Source: Defluviimonas aquaemixtae
GTDB taxonomy: Bacteria > Pseudomonadota > Alphaproteobacteria > Rhodobacterales > Rhodobacteraceae
Length of the DNA: 64,000 bases
Direction: 5' to 3'
NCBI RefSeq assembly: GCF_900302475.1
Contig: NZ_OMOQ01000001.1
Coordinates: forward strand, 2,046,001-2,110,000
Positions 1-9,372 of this stretch are shown piece after piece. The notes under the pieces were generated by a model. That model saw only the letters and a program-made list of their open reading frames with translations, had not been told where the DNA came from and did no database searches. The translations under genes and the position numbers were made by a program. The first letter of the stretch is position 1; every line of letters starts with the position of its first letter.

Positions 1-603
<603 letters not shown>

Positions 604-611
604 CGCCGGAC

Positions 612-637
612 GCGGGGCCTCGGCGACGGGGCCCCGC
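612..637. terminator. GC-rich hairpin between convergent genes
   Basis: An 8-bp perfect stem (GCGGGGCC at 612–619, GGCCCCGC at 630–637) sits between the ilvC stop and the 3' end of the convergent small gene. No T-run follows on either strand, so it is at best a weak bidirectional terminator or a 3' protective hairpin. Confidence 0.4.
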
Positions 638-640
638 CGT

Positions 641-844
641 TCAGATCGACTTGCTTTGCCCGGCGATGCCGCAGCGGTAGCGTTCGATCCGGTAGTTCGG
701 ATGATCCACTTGCCAGCGCGCAGCCTCGGCCTGGCCCATCACCATGCAGGTCATCAGCGACACGTCTTGCGCATCGTAGAGCATCGAGACCTCGCGGCAG
801 TCACTGCCGCTGATCAGGCATGCCGAAATCAAAAGTTCGATCAC
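641..844 (-). CDS. Small conserved hypothetical protein (67 aa)
   Basis: A 67-residue protein with a short hydrophobic N-terminus (MIELLISACLISG) and three further cysteines (in SDCREV, LMTCMV and YRCG). The middle, MLYDAQDVSLMTCM, followed by a run of charged residues ending YRIERYRCG, looks like a small exported protein seen in Rhodobacteraceae; I know no function for it. The start is GTG, supported by an AGGAG ribosome-binding sequence eight bases upstream (in TAGGAGTTGATACG). It is convergent with ilvC and divergent from the J-domain gene at 1059. The hydrophobic segment could be an uncleaved anchor or a short signal peptide. Confidence 0.75.
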   Translation of the reverse strand: MIELLISACLISGSDCREVSMLYDAQDVSLMTCMVMGQAEAARWQVDHPNYRIERYRCGIAGQSKSI

Positions 845-904
845 CGTATCAACTCCTACAGAGACGCGGCAAGGTGCCGCTTGCCGCTATCATGGCAGCC
901 ATCC

Positions 905-937
905 GTGAGCGAAACGTGAGCGAAACGTGCGGGAAAC
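905..937. repeat. Three 11-bp tandem repeats upstream of J-domain gene
   Basis: Three head-to-tail copies of an 11-base unit: GTGAGCGAAAC twice, then GTGCGGGAAAC, followed by another GTG. They lie in the 214-bp gap between two divergent genes. The exact 11-base period places the units on nearly the same helix face, as tandem regulator sites would. No regulator can be named. Confidence 0.5.
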
Positions 938-1058
938 GTGACCATGTCGCGGAATCATCTGGGCATCGGACGACGCTGTCGCGCTTGCGAATCCGGCCAC
1001 AATGTCGCACCCGACGGGATACGCTGACAACGCTCGGATGCGCCGCTAAGCTATTGCC

Positions 1059-1742
1059 ATGTCGATCTGGACCCGCATATCGGACGCGTTGGCCGCGCTC
1101 GCCAAGGGCGAGGCGCTGTCGGCCGTGTTCGACCGGCTGCGTACGCCGCCTGAGCGCTCGGTGGCCTTCGCGATCGCGGTCATCGCGCTTGGCGCGAAGA
1201 TGGCCAAGGCCGACGGGCTGGTCACCCGCAACGAGGTCATGGCCTTCCGCGAGGTTTTCACGATCCCGCCGGCCGAGGAAGACAACGCCGCCCGCGTCTT
1301 CAACCTCGCGCGGCAGGACGTGGCCGGCTTCGAACTCTACGCGCAAAAGATCGCCCGCATGTTCGGCGCGGGCGATCCGGTGCTCGTCGACCTCCTCGAA
1401 GGGTTGTTCCACATCGCCATGGCCGATGGCGACTACCACGCGCACGAGGATGCCTTTCTGCGCGATGTGGCAAGGATTTTCGGCGTGGATGAACGCTGTT
1501 TCCGTTCGCTTCTGACCCGCTTCGTACCCAATGCACCGCGCGACCCCTATGACGTGTTGCGCGTGCCGCGCGACGCGCCGATTGACGAAGTTCGGGCCGC
1601 GTGGCGCCAGGCGGTGCGCGATTCTCACCCTGACCGGATGCGCGCGCGCGGACTGCCGGAAGAAGCGCTGCGGCTCGCCGAACAGCGCCTCGTCGACGTG
1701 AACCGCGCTTGGGAGGAAATCAACGGTCGGCGGGCGGCCTGA
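1059..1742 (+). CDS. DjlA-like J-domain protein with TerB-like N-terminus
   Basis: A 227-residue protein with two parts. Residues about 30–150 are helical and TerB-like (FAIAVIALGAKMAKADGLVTRNE, LFHIAMADGDYHAHED). Residues about 165–225 are a J domain carrying the HPD tripeptide in DSHPDRM, which stimulates the DnaK ATPase. This is the DjlA layout without an N-terminal membrane anchor, so it is probably cytosolic. TerB-like acidic stretches (KADG, MADGDYHAHED) are often metal-binding. The start is ATG 1059; no strong ribosome-binding site is visible. The next gene begins six bases after the stop, so the two are probably cotranscribed. Confidence 0.88.
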   Translation: MSIWTRISDALAALAKGEALSAVFDRLRTPPERSVAFAIAVIALGAKMAKADGLVTRNEVMAFREVFTIPPAEEDNAARVFNLARQDVAGFELYAQKIARMFGAGDPVLVDLLEGLFHIAMADGDYHAHEDAFLRDVARIFGVDERCFRSLLTRFVPNAPRDPYDVLRVPRDAPIDEVRAAWRQAVRDSHPDRMRARGLPEEALRLAEQRLVDVNRAWEEINGRRAA

Positions 1743-1748
1743 CCCCGG

Positions 1749-2780
1749 ATGCGCATCGCGACCTACAACATCGAGTGGTTCACGAACCTCTATGACCGCG
1801 ACGGTGAGCTTCTCGAGGATGGCGGCTGGTCGGCGCGCTACAACGTGACCCGGGCGGACCAGCTCACTGCGCTGGGCATCGTCTTCACCGCGATGGATGC
1901 CGACGCCGTGATGATCATCGAGGCGCCTGACAACAATCGCCGCCACAAGACCGTCGACATGCTCGAAGCTTTCGCCACGCGGTACGAATTGCGCACGCGC
2001 AAGGCGCTTCTGGGCTATGAGAACGGCACGCAGCAGGAAATCGCGCTGCTCTACGATCCCGACCGGCTGTCGGTCCGGCATGATCCGATCGGCGTATCCG
2101 GCAACTCCGGCAGCCAATTCGCCGCCCCGCGCTTCGATACAAGCTACCGGATCGACCTTGACATCGACGCCACGCCCGAACATGTGCGATTTTCGAAGCC
2201 GCCCTTGGAGATCGCTGCGAACACTCCGGGCGGCCGCGTCTTCCGCATGATCGGCGTTCACGTGAAGTCGAAAGCGCCGCACGGCGCCCGCAATGACGAG
2301 CACGCGCGCCGCATTGCGATCGAGGCGCGGCGCAAGCAGCTTGCCCAGTGCATCTGGCTGCGCGAACGGGTGGTCGAACATCTGGAGGCGGGCGACAGTC
2401 TCATCGTGATGGGCGATTTCAACGACGGGCCGGGGCTCGATGAATACGAAAAGCTCTTTGGCCGCTCGGGGGTTGAAATCGTGCTCGGCTGGGACGCGCC
2501 CGAGAACCAGCAGTTGCACGATCCCCATGCGCGCGTGGCCTTCGCCAAGAAACTTGCCGCAGCGCCAGTGTCGGCACGGTTCTATCTCGACGATCAGGGG
2601 CGCTATTTCTCGGCGCTTCTTGATTACATCATGGTCTCGCCCGATCTGTGCGCGCTCGACCCGAAGTGGCGGATCTGGCACCCGTTCGACGATCCTGACT
2701 GTTACAGGGTCCCGGAACTGCGCGAGGCGTTGCTGACCGCCTCGGACCATTTTCCCGTGACGGTCGACCTGGCGCTCTGA
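1749..2780 (+). CDS. Endonuclease/exonuclease/phosphatase family protein
   Basis: A 343-residue protein of the EEP (DNase I-like) fold. Family landmarks are visible: MRIATYNIEWF at the N-terminus, IIEAPDN for the metal-binding Glu, VMGDFND for the catalytic Asp/Asn pair, DYIMVSPDL and the C-terminal SDHFPV. These residues coordinate Mg2+ and hydrolyse phosphodiester or phosphomonoester bonds. The substrate cannot be read from sequence; the family includes nucleases, sphingomyelinases and inositol-phosphate phosphatases. There is no signal peptide, so it is probably cytosolic. It follows the J-domain gene by six bases. Confidence 0.88.
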   Translation: MRIATYNIEWFTNLYDRDGELLEDGGWSARYNVTRADQLTALGIVFTAMDADAVMIIEAPDNNRRHKTVDMLEAFATRYELRTRKALLGYENGTQQEIALLYDPDRLSVRHDPIGVSGNSGSQFAAPRFDTSYRIDLDIDATPEHVRFSKPPLEIAANTPGGRVFRMIGVHVKSKAPHGARNDEHARRIAIEARRKQLAQCIWLRERVVEHLEAGDSLIVMGDFNDGPGLDEYEKLFGRSGVEIVLGWDAPENQQLHDPHARVAFAKKLAAAPVSARFYLDDQGRYFSALLDYIMVSPDLCALDPKWRIWHPFDDPDCYRVPELREALLTASDHFPVTVDLAL

Positions 2781-2823
2781 GCGCGGACTGTAAAATCTGG
2801 GCTGGGTGGCCTATATTTGGTGA

Positions 2824-3171
2824 ATGAAACGACTAGCCGCGTTCACCATTGTCATCGCGACCGCCTTGCCCCCTGGCGCGGGTGCCCAGGACAAGGACAC
2901 CGAGCAAGGATTCAGCCTGCTCGGAGAAGGCGCGAGGATAATCCTCCGGTCGATGATCGACGAGATGGAACCGGCGCTTAAGGATCTTAGGCGGGATTTC
3001 GGCGACGCGATGAACGAGATGGGCCCCGCGCTGCGCGATCTGGCCGCCATGATTGGCGATCTCCGCAACTATCATGCGCCAGAGAAGCTGCCGAACGGCG
3101 ACATCATCCTGCGCCGCAAGACTCCGCTGGAAGACCGCCTGCCCGCGCCGGGTGAAGAGATCGAGATCTGA
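2824..3171 (+). CDS. Exported hypothetical protein with internal helical repeat
   Basis: A 115-residue protein with a classical signal peptide (MKRLAAFTIVIATALPPGAGAQ, cleavage probably after GAGAQ or just before). The mature part is amphipathic and helical and holds two copies of a short unit, EMEPALKDL and EMGPALRDL, 19 residues apart. A proline-rich polar tail (YHAPEKLPNGDIILRRKTP) follows. Homologues are frequent in Rhodobacteraceae; I know no function. It lies 43 bases after the EEP gene, so it could share its transcript. Confidence 0.75.
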   Translation: MKRLAAFTIVIATALPPGAGAQDKDTEQGFSLLGEGARIILRSMIDEMEPALKDLRRDFGDAMNEMGPALRDLAAMIGDLRNYHAPEKLPNGDIILRRKTPLEDRLPAPGEEIEI

Positions 3172-3220
3172 GCACACCCGAATCGACGGAAGGTCGTGCG
3201 TGTGTCATATCCGTGTCGCG

Positions 3221-3606
3221 TCACTCGACTGGCATGAAGTCGATCGGCCTTCGAAATGCACGAAGATCGTGACGGGTCCGTCGCCCGGGGTGGCCTCGTC
3301 GTGAATCTGGTCCGCAGGCTGCATCCAGTAAGACTCCGGCCCGTGCACCTCGCTGGTCGCCTCGTCCTCGCCCTCAAGCCGGTGCATCGAATGCCCCTCG
3401 ACGATGACCGCGTGGTAGTTCGAGGAATGCGTGTGCATGGGTGAGCGGTAGCCCGACGGAAACCGGAGCATCATGCCGAACGGCCCGACCTCCGGGTTGC
3501 CTCAGTGGACCGAAAGTTCCGCATCGACGCTTTCGCCGGTCGGCACGAATTCAAGCTCGTCGTATTTCCGGATCACGCAGTCGCCGTCCTGCGCACGCGC
3601 GGGGGG
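3221..3606 (-). pseudogene. Decayed cupin-domain gene (5' truncation, stop, frameshift)
   Basis: The minus strand encodes a cupin-like protein broken in three places. The frame enters as ARAQDGDCVIRKYDELEF, which looks like the start of a mature exported protein, but the expected signal peptide is missing because the ppx stop codon (3614–3616) lies there. An in-frame TGA at 3504–3502 (VH*GNPE) interrupts the domain where a Trp codon TGG would fit. Intact cupin sequence follows (FPSGYRSPMHTHSSNYHAVI, then SYWMQPADQIHDEA). Near 3244 one base appears to be lost: the frame then reads nonsense to 3205, while the shifted frame gives DFMPVE and a stop at 3221. An intact open frame of 89 codons (3474–3205) remains but lacks the domain's start. 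Confidence 0.75.
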
Positions 3607-3613
3607 TCTGCGC

Positions 3614-5161
3614 TCAGTCCCTGATGGCGCTGACCTTGCCTTCTGACCCGAGCGCATCGGCGAGCGACTTGAACCGCGCCTCGGCGACCTCGCCGAATAG
3701 CGCCCGTGCCTTCTTGCGCAGCTTCAGTTCCAGCACCTTCTTCTTCGGGCGCCAGACGAGCCCACCCGCATCCTCGGGCGAGCGGATGGCGAACATCGCG
3801 CCGAAGCGCATTGCCTTACCCAGCACCTCCGCCTCGCGCAGTTGCTTCTCGGTGAGGAGCCCGAAAAGCGGCTCTAGCCGCGAACCGGCACGCGAATTCT
3901 TGTAGCGGTGGAGAAGCGCAAGGCCCAAAAACACCCGCTCGGAATGGCTGAGCCCGCCGAGATTGGCCCGCGTCGCGTTATCGAAGCAGACCTCGGCGCG
4001 GTAGTCGGGATGCGCCCTCCAAGTCGTGTCGTGCAGAAGACAGGCCGCCCGGACCATCCGAAGACGGTCGTCGGAGGCACCGTTGAAGACCGGCAGAATG
4101 AACTGATAGAGCTGTTTGCCGAAACCCGGCATCCGCGCCATCGTGCGCTCCGCATGCCGGCAGGCCTCGATCAGCGGATCGCGCCTGCGCTGCCGTTCGG
4201 ACATCTGCTCGTAGAGCATCCCCTCGCGGATGCCGTAGGACGAAACGTCGATCTCCTTGGGGCGAAACCGCCGCACGAGCTGCTTCAGAACCTGACTCGC
4301 AAGAGGGACGAGTTCCATCCGCGCGGCCGACGTGCCGGTGCGCGCGCGAAGGGCCGACAGATCGTTTTCGCCGATCCAGGCAATCGTCTTAAGAAGCTCG
4401 CGCGGTCGCATCCGATATTCATGGAGCACCGTCAGCGGATAGGCCCGCCGCTCCATGTCGAGCCGGGCGATCGCACGAAACGACCCGCCGACGAGGTAGA
4501 TGCGCTCAAAGCCGGTTCCCATCTCGGCTGCGAGCCCGTCGATTGTCTCGCTGATAAACTTGGCGATGCCCTTCTTGCCGCCGGCCACCTGTTGCAGTCG
4601 GAACGGCCCGAGCGGCGATGTCACGCGCTGACCCACCTGCCCCCCGGAGACCTCTGCAAGTTCCATCGAGTTGCCGCCTATGTCGCAGACGAGCCCCTCG
4701 GCCTCGGGCCAGCCGAGGAGCACGCCCTGCGCTGACAGCCGCGCCTCCTCTCGCCCATCGATCACGCGAAGCCGAAGCCCCGTCTGGTTCTCCACTTCGG
4801 CGCAGAAATCCGCCCCGTCGGCAGCTTCACGCACGGCTGCGGTGGCAACGCAGTTCAAGGGCGGAAGCTTCATGCCATCTGCAAGTGCCGCGAACCGCTT
4901 CAGGGCGGCAAGCGCGCGTTCACGCCCGCGCTGATGGAGCCGACCGGTCTGCGCCAGCCCCTGACCGAGACCGGCCATCACCTTCTCATTGTAGAAATAG
5001 GCGGGGCTTCGGGCCGCGCCGTCGAACACCACGAGCCGGACGGAGTTCGACCCGACATCGATCACCCCGACACGGTCGAGCGCGCGCGCCGAAGGGTCTT
5101 CGAACAGCGGCCGATCGAACAGCAGCCGGTCGTCATCAGTCGTCGCGGTTTCGATGTCCAT
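3614..5161 (-). CDS. ppx: Ppx/GppA exopolyphosphatase
   Basis: Hydrolyses terminal phosphate from polyphosphate, or converts pppGpp to ppGpp; the family cannot be split by sequence alone. The N-terminal ASKHA fold shows the phosphate-binding motif GVIDVGSNSVRLVVFDG and a second loop CDIGGNSMELAEV. A C-terminal HD-type helical region contains LLHDTTWRAHPDYR. I chose ATG 5161 (MDIETATTDD, 515 residues) because GGAGG stands seven to eight bases upstream; a TTG start at 5221 is possible but has no clear ribosome-binding site. It lies directly downstream of ppk1 on the same strand, the usual pairing for polyphosphate turnover. Confidence 0.93.
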   Translation of the reverse strand: MDIETATTDDDRLLFDRPLFEDPSARALDRVGVIDVGSNSVRLVVFDGAARSPAYFYNEKVMAGLGQGLAQTGRLHQRGRERALAALKRFAALADGMKLPPLNCVATAAVREAADGADFCAEVENQTGLRLRVIDGREEARLSAQGVLLGWPEAEGLVCDIGGNSMELAEVSGGQVGQRVTSPLGPFRLQQVAGGKKGIAKFISETIDGLAAEMGTGFERIYLVGGSFRAIARLDMERRAYPLTVLHEYRMRPRELLKTIAWIGENDLSALRARTGTSAARMELVPLASQVLKQLVRRFRPKEIDVSSYGIREGMLYEQMSERQRRRDPLIEACRHAERTMARMPGFGKQLYQFILPVFNGASDDRLRMVRAACLLHDTTWRAHPDYRAEVCFDNATRANLGGLSHSERVFLGLALLHRYKNSRAGSRLEPLFGLLTEKQLREAEVLGKAMRFGAMFAIRSPEDAGGLVWRPKKKVLELKLRKKARALFGEVAEARFKSLADALGSEGKVSAIRD

Positions 5162-5231
5162 GGTCTTTCCTCCGCGCCGCTTTTGCGTGGCCGTGCGACC
5201 GGAATCGCGCTTGCGTGCCAAGCTCTACCCT

Positions 5232-7397
5232 TCAATCCATCGCATGGGCAAGTTTCGGAACGTCCTTCGCTCCGGCCGATCCCCTGCCCGACAGGGACGG
5301 ATTTTCCATGAAGAACCGGTGACAGTTGAACAGATCGTCACGCCCTTCGGGCAGGTCGCGCAGGTAACGCCCGTCAGGACCGAGCACCCAGCTTTGCGCC
5401 TCATCGGCGAGGTTCGCTGCCATGATTTGGCTGACGATCTGCGCCTTGACGGTGGGATTCGTCGCCTCGACCAGCGTCTCGACTCTCCGGTTCAGGTTGC
5501 GGCCCATCCAATCGGCCGACGAGAAGAAGACGCGCGCGCCTCTCGACGGCAGGCCGTAGCCGTTGCCGAAGCAGACGATGCGCGAATGTTCGAGAAACCG
5601 CCCGACGATCGATTTCACTCGGATGTTCTCGGACAGGCCCTTGATGCCCGGCCTGAGGCCGCAGATGCCGCGGATAACGAGATTGATTTTCACCCCGGCC
5701 TCCGAGGCGGCGTAGAGCGCGTCGATCACGCCGGAGTCGATCACCGAATTCATCTTGGCCCAGATCTCCGCGGGCCGTCCAGCGCGGGCGTGACTGGCCT
5801 CTGCCGCGATGAGCTCAAGAAGTCGCGGCTTCAGCGAAATCGGAGAAATCGCGATATTCTCGAGCCCCTCGGGCTGCACGTAGCCGGAGAGATAGTTGAA
5901 GACCTTGGTCGCGTCCCGGCCCAGCGCGGGATCGCAGGTGAAGAACGAAAGGTCCGTGTAGATCCGCGCCGTGATCGGGTGATAGTTGCCGGTGCCGTAG
6001 TGGGTGTAGGTGACGAGGTGATCGCCCTCGCGCCGAACGACGGTCGAGATCTTGGCGTGCGTCTTGTAGTTGATGAACCCGTAGACAACGTGCGCGCCTG
6101 CGCGTTCCAGCCTTCGCGACTGGCGGATGTTGGCGGCCTCGTCGAACCGGGCCTTCAACTCGACGAGCGCGGTCACCGACTTGCCGCTTTCGGCCGCCTC
6201 GCAGAGCGCCGCGACGATCGGACTGTCCTGCGACGTGCGGTAGAGCGTCTGCTTGATCGCCAGGACGTTCGGATCGCCCGCCGCCTGGCTGAGGAAGCGG
6301 ATCACCATGTCGAACGTCTCGTAGGGGTGGTGCAGGAGCATGTCCTTCTGGCGGATCGCCGCGAACATGTCGCCATCGTGGTCCTGCACGCGTTCCGGCA
6401 CGCGCGGCGTGAAGGACGGCCATTGCAGGTCGCGGCGGCTGTCCAGGACAAGCTCCTTCAGGTCGGCCATTCCGACCATGCCCTTGACCTCGACGACCTC
6501 GTCGGACGTGACGGCGAGTTCGTCCATGATCAGCGCGCGCAGATCCTCCGGCGCTCCGGCGGTGATCTTCATGCGGATCACCTGCCCGCGTCTTCGGCGC
6601 TTCAGGGCGGTCTCGAATTCGCGCACGAGGTCCTCGGCCTCGTCCTCGACCTCGATGTCGCTGTCGCGCAGCACCCGGAAGGCGCAGTGCCCGGTGTCGC
6701 GGTAGCCGGGGAAGAGCGAGCCGAGATGGAGAAGCAGCAACTCTTCCATCGGCACGAATCGCTTGCCGCCCGGCAGCGCGACGAAACGGTCGATCTGCTG
6801 GGGGATCGGCAGGAGCGCCTGAAGACGGCGCCCGTCGGTCGCGCGCTCAAGCTCGAGTGCGAGGCAGAAGCCCGTGTTGGGGATGAACGGGAACGGATGG
6901 GCGGGGTCGATCGCGAGCGGCGAGAGGACCGGAAAGACCTTGTTGAGGAAGTAGTCGGCCAGGAAGGCCCCGTCCTTCCTGTTCAGCTTGGATCGCGTCA
7001 GAAGCGCGATCCCCTCCGCCTCCAGTTCCTTCTTTAGCTTGTTCCACACCGTTTGCTGGGTGTGCAGGAGCCGCCGCGCATCGGCGTTGATGAGCGCGAG
7101 CTGTTCGGCGGGGCTCAGCCCGTCGTCAGAGAAAAGCACGTTGCCTTCGCGCACGAGCTCTCGCAATCCGGCGACCCGTACGGTGTAGAACTCGTCGAGA
7201 TTGGTGGCAGAGATCGACAGGAACCGCAGCCGCTCCAAGAGTGGAACGCGCGGATTGCGCGCCTCGTCGAGGACGCGCCAGTTGAAGGCAAGCCAGCTGA
7301 GTTCGCGATTGAAGAAGCGCTCCGGGCCGGTGAGCGCTTCAGCGGGCAGGGCCGCCGGGGCGGAAAACGGAGCTTTGAGAAAATCTGCCTGTGTCAT
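5232..7397 (-). CDS. ppk1: Polyphosphate kinase 1
   Basis: Reversibly transfers the gamma-phosphate of ATP to polyphosphate. The protein is 721 residues, close to the normal PPK1 length. The N-terminal domain holds [16 protein letters not shown] and [19 protein letters not shown]. The catalytic phospholipase-D-like domains hold [28 protein letters not shown] and INYKTHAKI, whose His is the expected autophosphorylation site, and [15 protein letters not shown] near the C-terminus. It is followed by ppx, giving a synthesis/degradation pair, and preceded by hdaA and a permease gene on the same strand. Confidence 0.97.
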   Translation of the reverse strand: MTQADFLKAPFSAPAALPAEALTGPERFFNRELSWLAFNWRVLDEARNPRVPLLERLRFLSISATNLDEFYTVRVAGLRELVREGNVLFSDDGLSPAEQLALINADARRLLHTQQTVWNKLKKELEAEGIALLTRSKLNRKDGAFLADYFLNKVFPVLSPLAIDPAHPFPFIPNTGFCLALELERATDGRRLQALLPIPQQIDRFVALPGGKRFVPMEELLLLHLGSLFPGYRDTGHCAFRVLRDSDIEVEDEAEDLVREFETALKRRRRGQVIRMKITAGAPEDLRALIMDELAVTSDEVVEVKGMVGMADLKELVLDSRRDLQWPSFTPRVPERVQDHDGDMFAAIRQKDMLLHHPYETFDMVIRFLSQAAGDPNVLAIKQTLYRTSQDSPIVAALCEAAESGKSVTALVELKARFDEAANIRQSRRLERAGAHVVYGFINYKTHAKISTVVRREGDHLVTYTHYGTGNYHPITARIYTDLSFFTCDPALGRDATKVFNYLSGYVQPEGLENIAISPISLKPRLLELIAAEASHARAGRPAEIWAKMNSVIDSGVIDALYAASEAGVKINLVIRGICGLRPGIKGLSENIRVKSIVGRFLEHSRIVCFGNGYGLPSRGARVFFSSADWMGRNLNRRVETLVEATNPTVKAQIVSQIMAANLADEAQSWVLGPDGRYLRDLPEGRDDLFNCHRFFMENPSLSGRGSAGAKDVPKLAHAMD

Positions 7398-7445
7398 GCT
7401 CGGCTTATGTTCTTCCCGTGTAACAGTCAGATCGCGGTGTCCGCA

Positions 7446-8117
7446 TCATGGCGTCTCGGGGCTGAGCGTGTCCAGAACCTCTGAGGCGATCGTCCAGGTG
7501 ATCGGTCGCTTGCGAGAAAGTGCCGCGGCATCGAGCGCGGCGACGAGCCTGTGCAATCCGGCGAACGAGCGGTCGATGCGCGGCAGAAGACGCTCGACGA
7601 CGAGCGGCGCGACAGAGATCTGGCGGTCGGAGAACAGCTTCACGAGGACCGCCGCGAGAAGCGCGTCGTCCGGCGGCAGAAGCGTCGCCAGCGCCGTGGC
7701 TTCGAGCCGGCTGGCGAGATCGGGCAGGACGAGTCCCCAGCGCGTGGGGGCGGAGCGCGCCGTCATCAATAGCGGTATGCGATGCGCCTGGGCATGGTTG
7801 TGCAGGTGAAAAAGCTGCGTCTCTGCCGCCTTGTCGCCCGCGATCCGGTCGACGTCCTCGACGACGATCGCCCGGGCATCGGGCAACCCGTCTAGAAGCT
7901 TCTCGGCGATGAAGACACCGGCGCTCTCGGCACCCGCCCAGACCTGCGCGAGATGGCTCTTACCTGATCCCGCAGGCCCGATCAGGAGCAGCTTTCCGCC
8001 CGGCCAGTCACCCCGGTCAAGTGTCGCGACTGCAAGTTCGTTGGACGGCGAGACGAAGAAATCCTCGCGCCCCAGCGCGGGCCGCACAGGCAGATCGAGC
8101 GTAAGCTGCCGGGTCAT
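7446..8117 (-). CDS. hdaA: DnaA-related regulatory inactivator HdaA
   Basis: A 223-residue AAA+ protein resembling the DnaA ATPase core but lacking the C-terminal DNA-binding domain, as in Hda/HdaA proteins that promote hydrolysis of DnaA-bound ATP together with the sliding clamp. Walker A is GPAGSGKSHLAQ (about residue 47), Walker B is AIVVEDVDR. The N-terminus MTRQLTLDLP fits a clamp-binding QLxLxL motif, which supports ATG 8117 as the start. The upstream permease stop codon begins one base before this ATG, so translation is probably coupled. Confidence 0.92.
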   Translation of the reverse strand: MTRQLTLDLPVRPALGREDFFVSPSNELAVATLDRGDWPGGKLLLIGPAGSGKSHLAQVWAGAESAGVFIAEKLLDGLPDARAIVVEDVDRIAGDKAAETQLFHLHNHAQAHRIPLLMTARSAPTRWGLVLPDLASRLEATALATLLPPDDALLAAVLVKLFSDRQISVAPLVVERLLPRIDRSFAGLHRLVAALDAAALSRKRPITWTIASEVLDTLSPETP

Positions 8118-8118
8118 C

Positions 8119-9186
8119 TCAACCGCGATCCTCCTCGGACAGCCCTTTGTAAAGTCGGCTGTCGAGGTACTGAGATACGCCGAACCGCGCCAGAACACCG
8201 ATCGCGGCCGCAACCGGAACCGCCACGAGCATTCCGACGAAGCCGAACAGCGTCCCGAACGCGGAAAGCGCGAAAAGAAGCCAAACTGGGTGCAGCCCGA
8301 CCGACTTGCCGACGAGCCGTGGCGTGATGATGTTGCCCTCGAGAAACTGCCCCACCGCAAAGATCGCGGCGACGATGCCGATCGACAGCCAGTCGCCCCA
8401 GAACTGGAACAGCGCAAGCCCGATGGCGAGCATCCCGCCGACAATCGCGCCCACATAGGGAATGAAGGTGATGAGCCCCGCAATGGCACCTACGATCAGG
8501 CCGAAATCAAGCCCGGCGAGCATCAGAGCGACAGCATAGAAGGTGCCGAGGATCAGGCAGACCGAAACCTGGCCGCGGACGAAGCCAGCCAGCACGCCGT
8601 CGACGTCGCGTGCCAATTGACGGATCCTCTCGCGATGATCCCGCGGGAGCCAGCTATCGATCTTTGCGAGCATGTTGTCCCAGTCGAGCAACAAATAGAA
8701 CGACACGACCGGAACGACGACGATGAAGACGATCGCGTTGATCACCGACAGCGCGGAATTCAGGAGCCCCTGCGCAAGCTCCCCGCCCCGCGACTTGATC
8801 GTCTCGCCGACAGCGCTCAGCGTATCGCGGACGACGCTTTCGTTTTCCATGAACTGGGGGAACTGCACGGACAGGAAGCCCTGCAGCTCGCCGAAGATAT
8901 TCGGCGCGGCGTTCACGAGTTGGCCAAGCTGGCGGACAAGCATGGGCACGATGAGAAGCGCGAGCAGGATAAAGGTGAGCAGGGCGATCACCGAGATAAC
9001 CGAAGTTGCGGCGACACGGCTCATCCCCATGCGCTCGAGCCGGTCCGCGACCGGGTCAAGGAAATAGGCAAGCGCGCCGCCCACGATGAAGGGCAGGATG
9101 ACGTTGCCAAGTCCCCACAGCAAAGCGAAGAAGACCGCCGCCGCGATCCCCCAGAACGTCACCTGCTGCCGGACGGGCAGTGCCAT
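8119..9186 (-). CDS. AI-2E family transporter (permease)
   Basis: A 355-residue integral membrane protein of the AI-2E/PerM family with about eight hydrophobic segments, including AAVFFALLWGLGNVILPFIVGG near the N-terminus. Central family signatures are visible, such as FIPYVGAIVGGMLAIGLAL and the conserved GNIITPRLVGKSVGLHPVWL. Despite the name, transported substrates differ widely and cannot be predicted. It is the first gene of the minus-strand run permease–hdaA–ppk1–ppx, an order I recognise from Rhodobacterales. The 186-bp gap on its 5' side separates it from the divergent PPDK-like gene. Confidence 0.9.
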   Translation of the reverse strand: MALPVRQQVTFWGIAAAVFFALLWGLGNVILPFIVGGALAYFLDPVADRLERMGMSRVAATSVISVIALLTFILLALLIVPMLVRQLGQLVNAAPNIFGELQGFLSVQFPQFMENESVVRDTLSAVGETIKSRGGELAQGLLNSALSVINAIVFIVVVPVVSFYLLLDWDNMLAKIDSWLPRDHRERIRQLARDVDGVLAGFVRGQVSVCLILGTFYAVALMLAGLDFGLIVGAIAGLITFIPYVGAIVGGMLAIGLALFQFWGDWLSIGIVAAIFAVGQFLEGNIITPRLVGKSVGLHPVWLLFALSAFGTLFGFVGMLVAVPVAAAIGVLARFGVSQYLDSRLYKGLSEEDRG

Positions 9187-9372
9187 GACGGCTTCCTAAC
9201 CTGCTTGTGCCAAGAGCCTTGGGCCAGTCATGGCGTAACGGGCCGGGCTGTGCAAGCGCGCCGTCGGGCCCATCCTGCGCGACATGCCCGTCGTCACGGG
9301 GCCGCGAAGCCGGCTTGATCTTGCGGAGAACCGGCATCTCGCTATGCTGCGGCTCGACAAGAGGTTGCCGCA

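Noticed and set aside
849-2750. Minus-strand open frame of 633 codons opposite the J-domain and EEP genes
   Set aside because: It is an antisense shadow of two genes with clear domain motifs; its translation is Arg/His-rich without any recognisable domain.
5154-7037. Plus-strand open frame of 627 codons over ppx and ppk1
   Set aside because: Antisense to well-supported genes, with no domain or ribosome-binding site. Long antisense frames are expected at this base composition.
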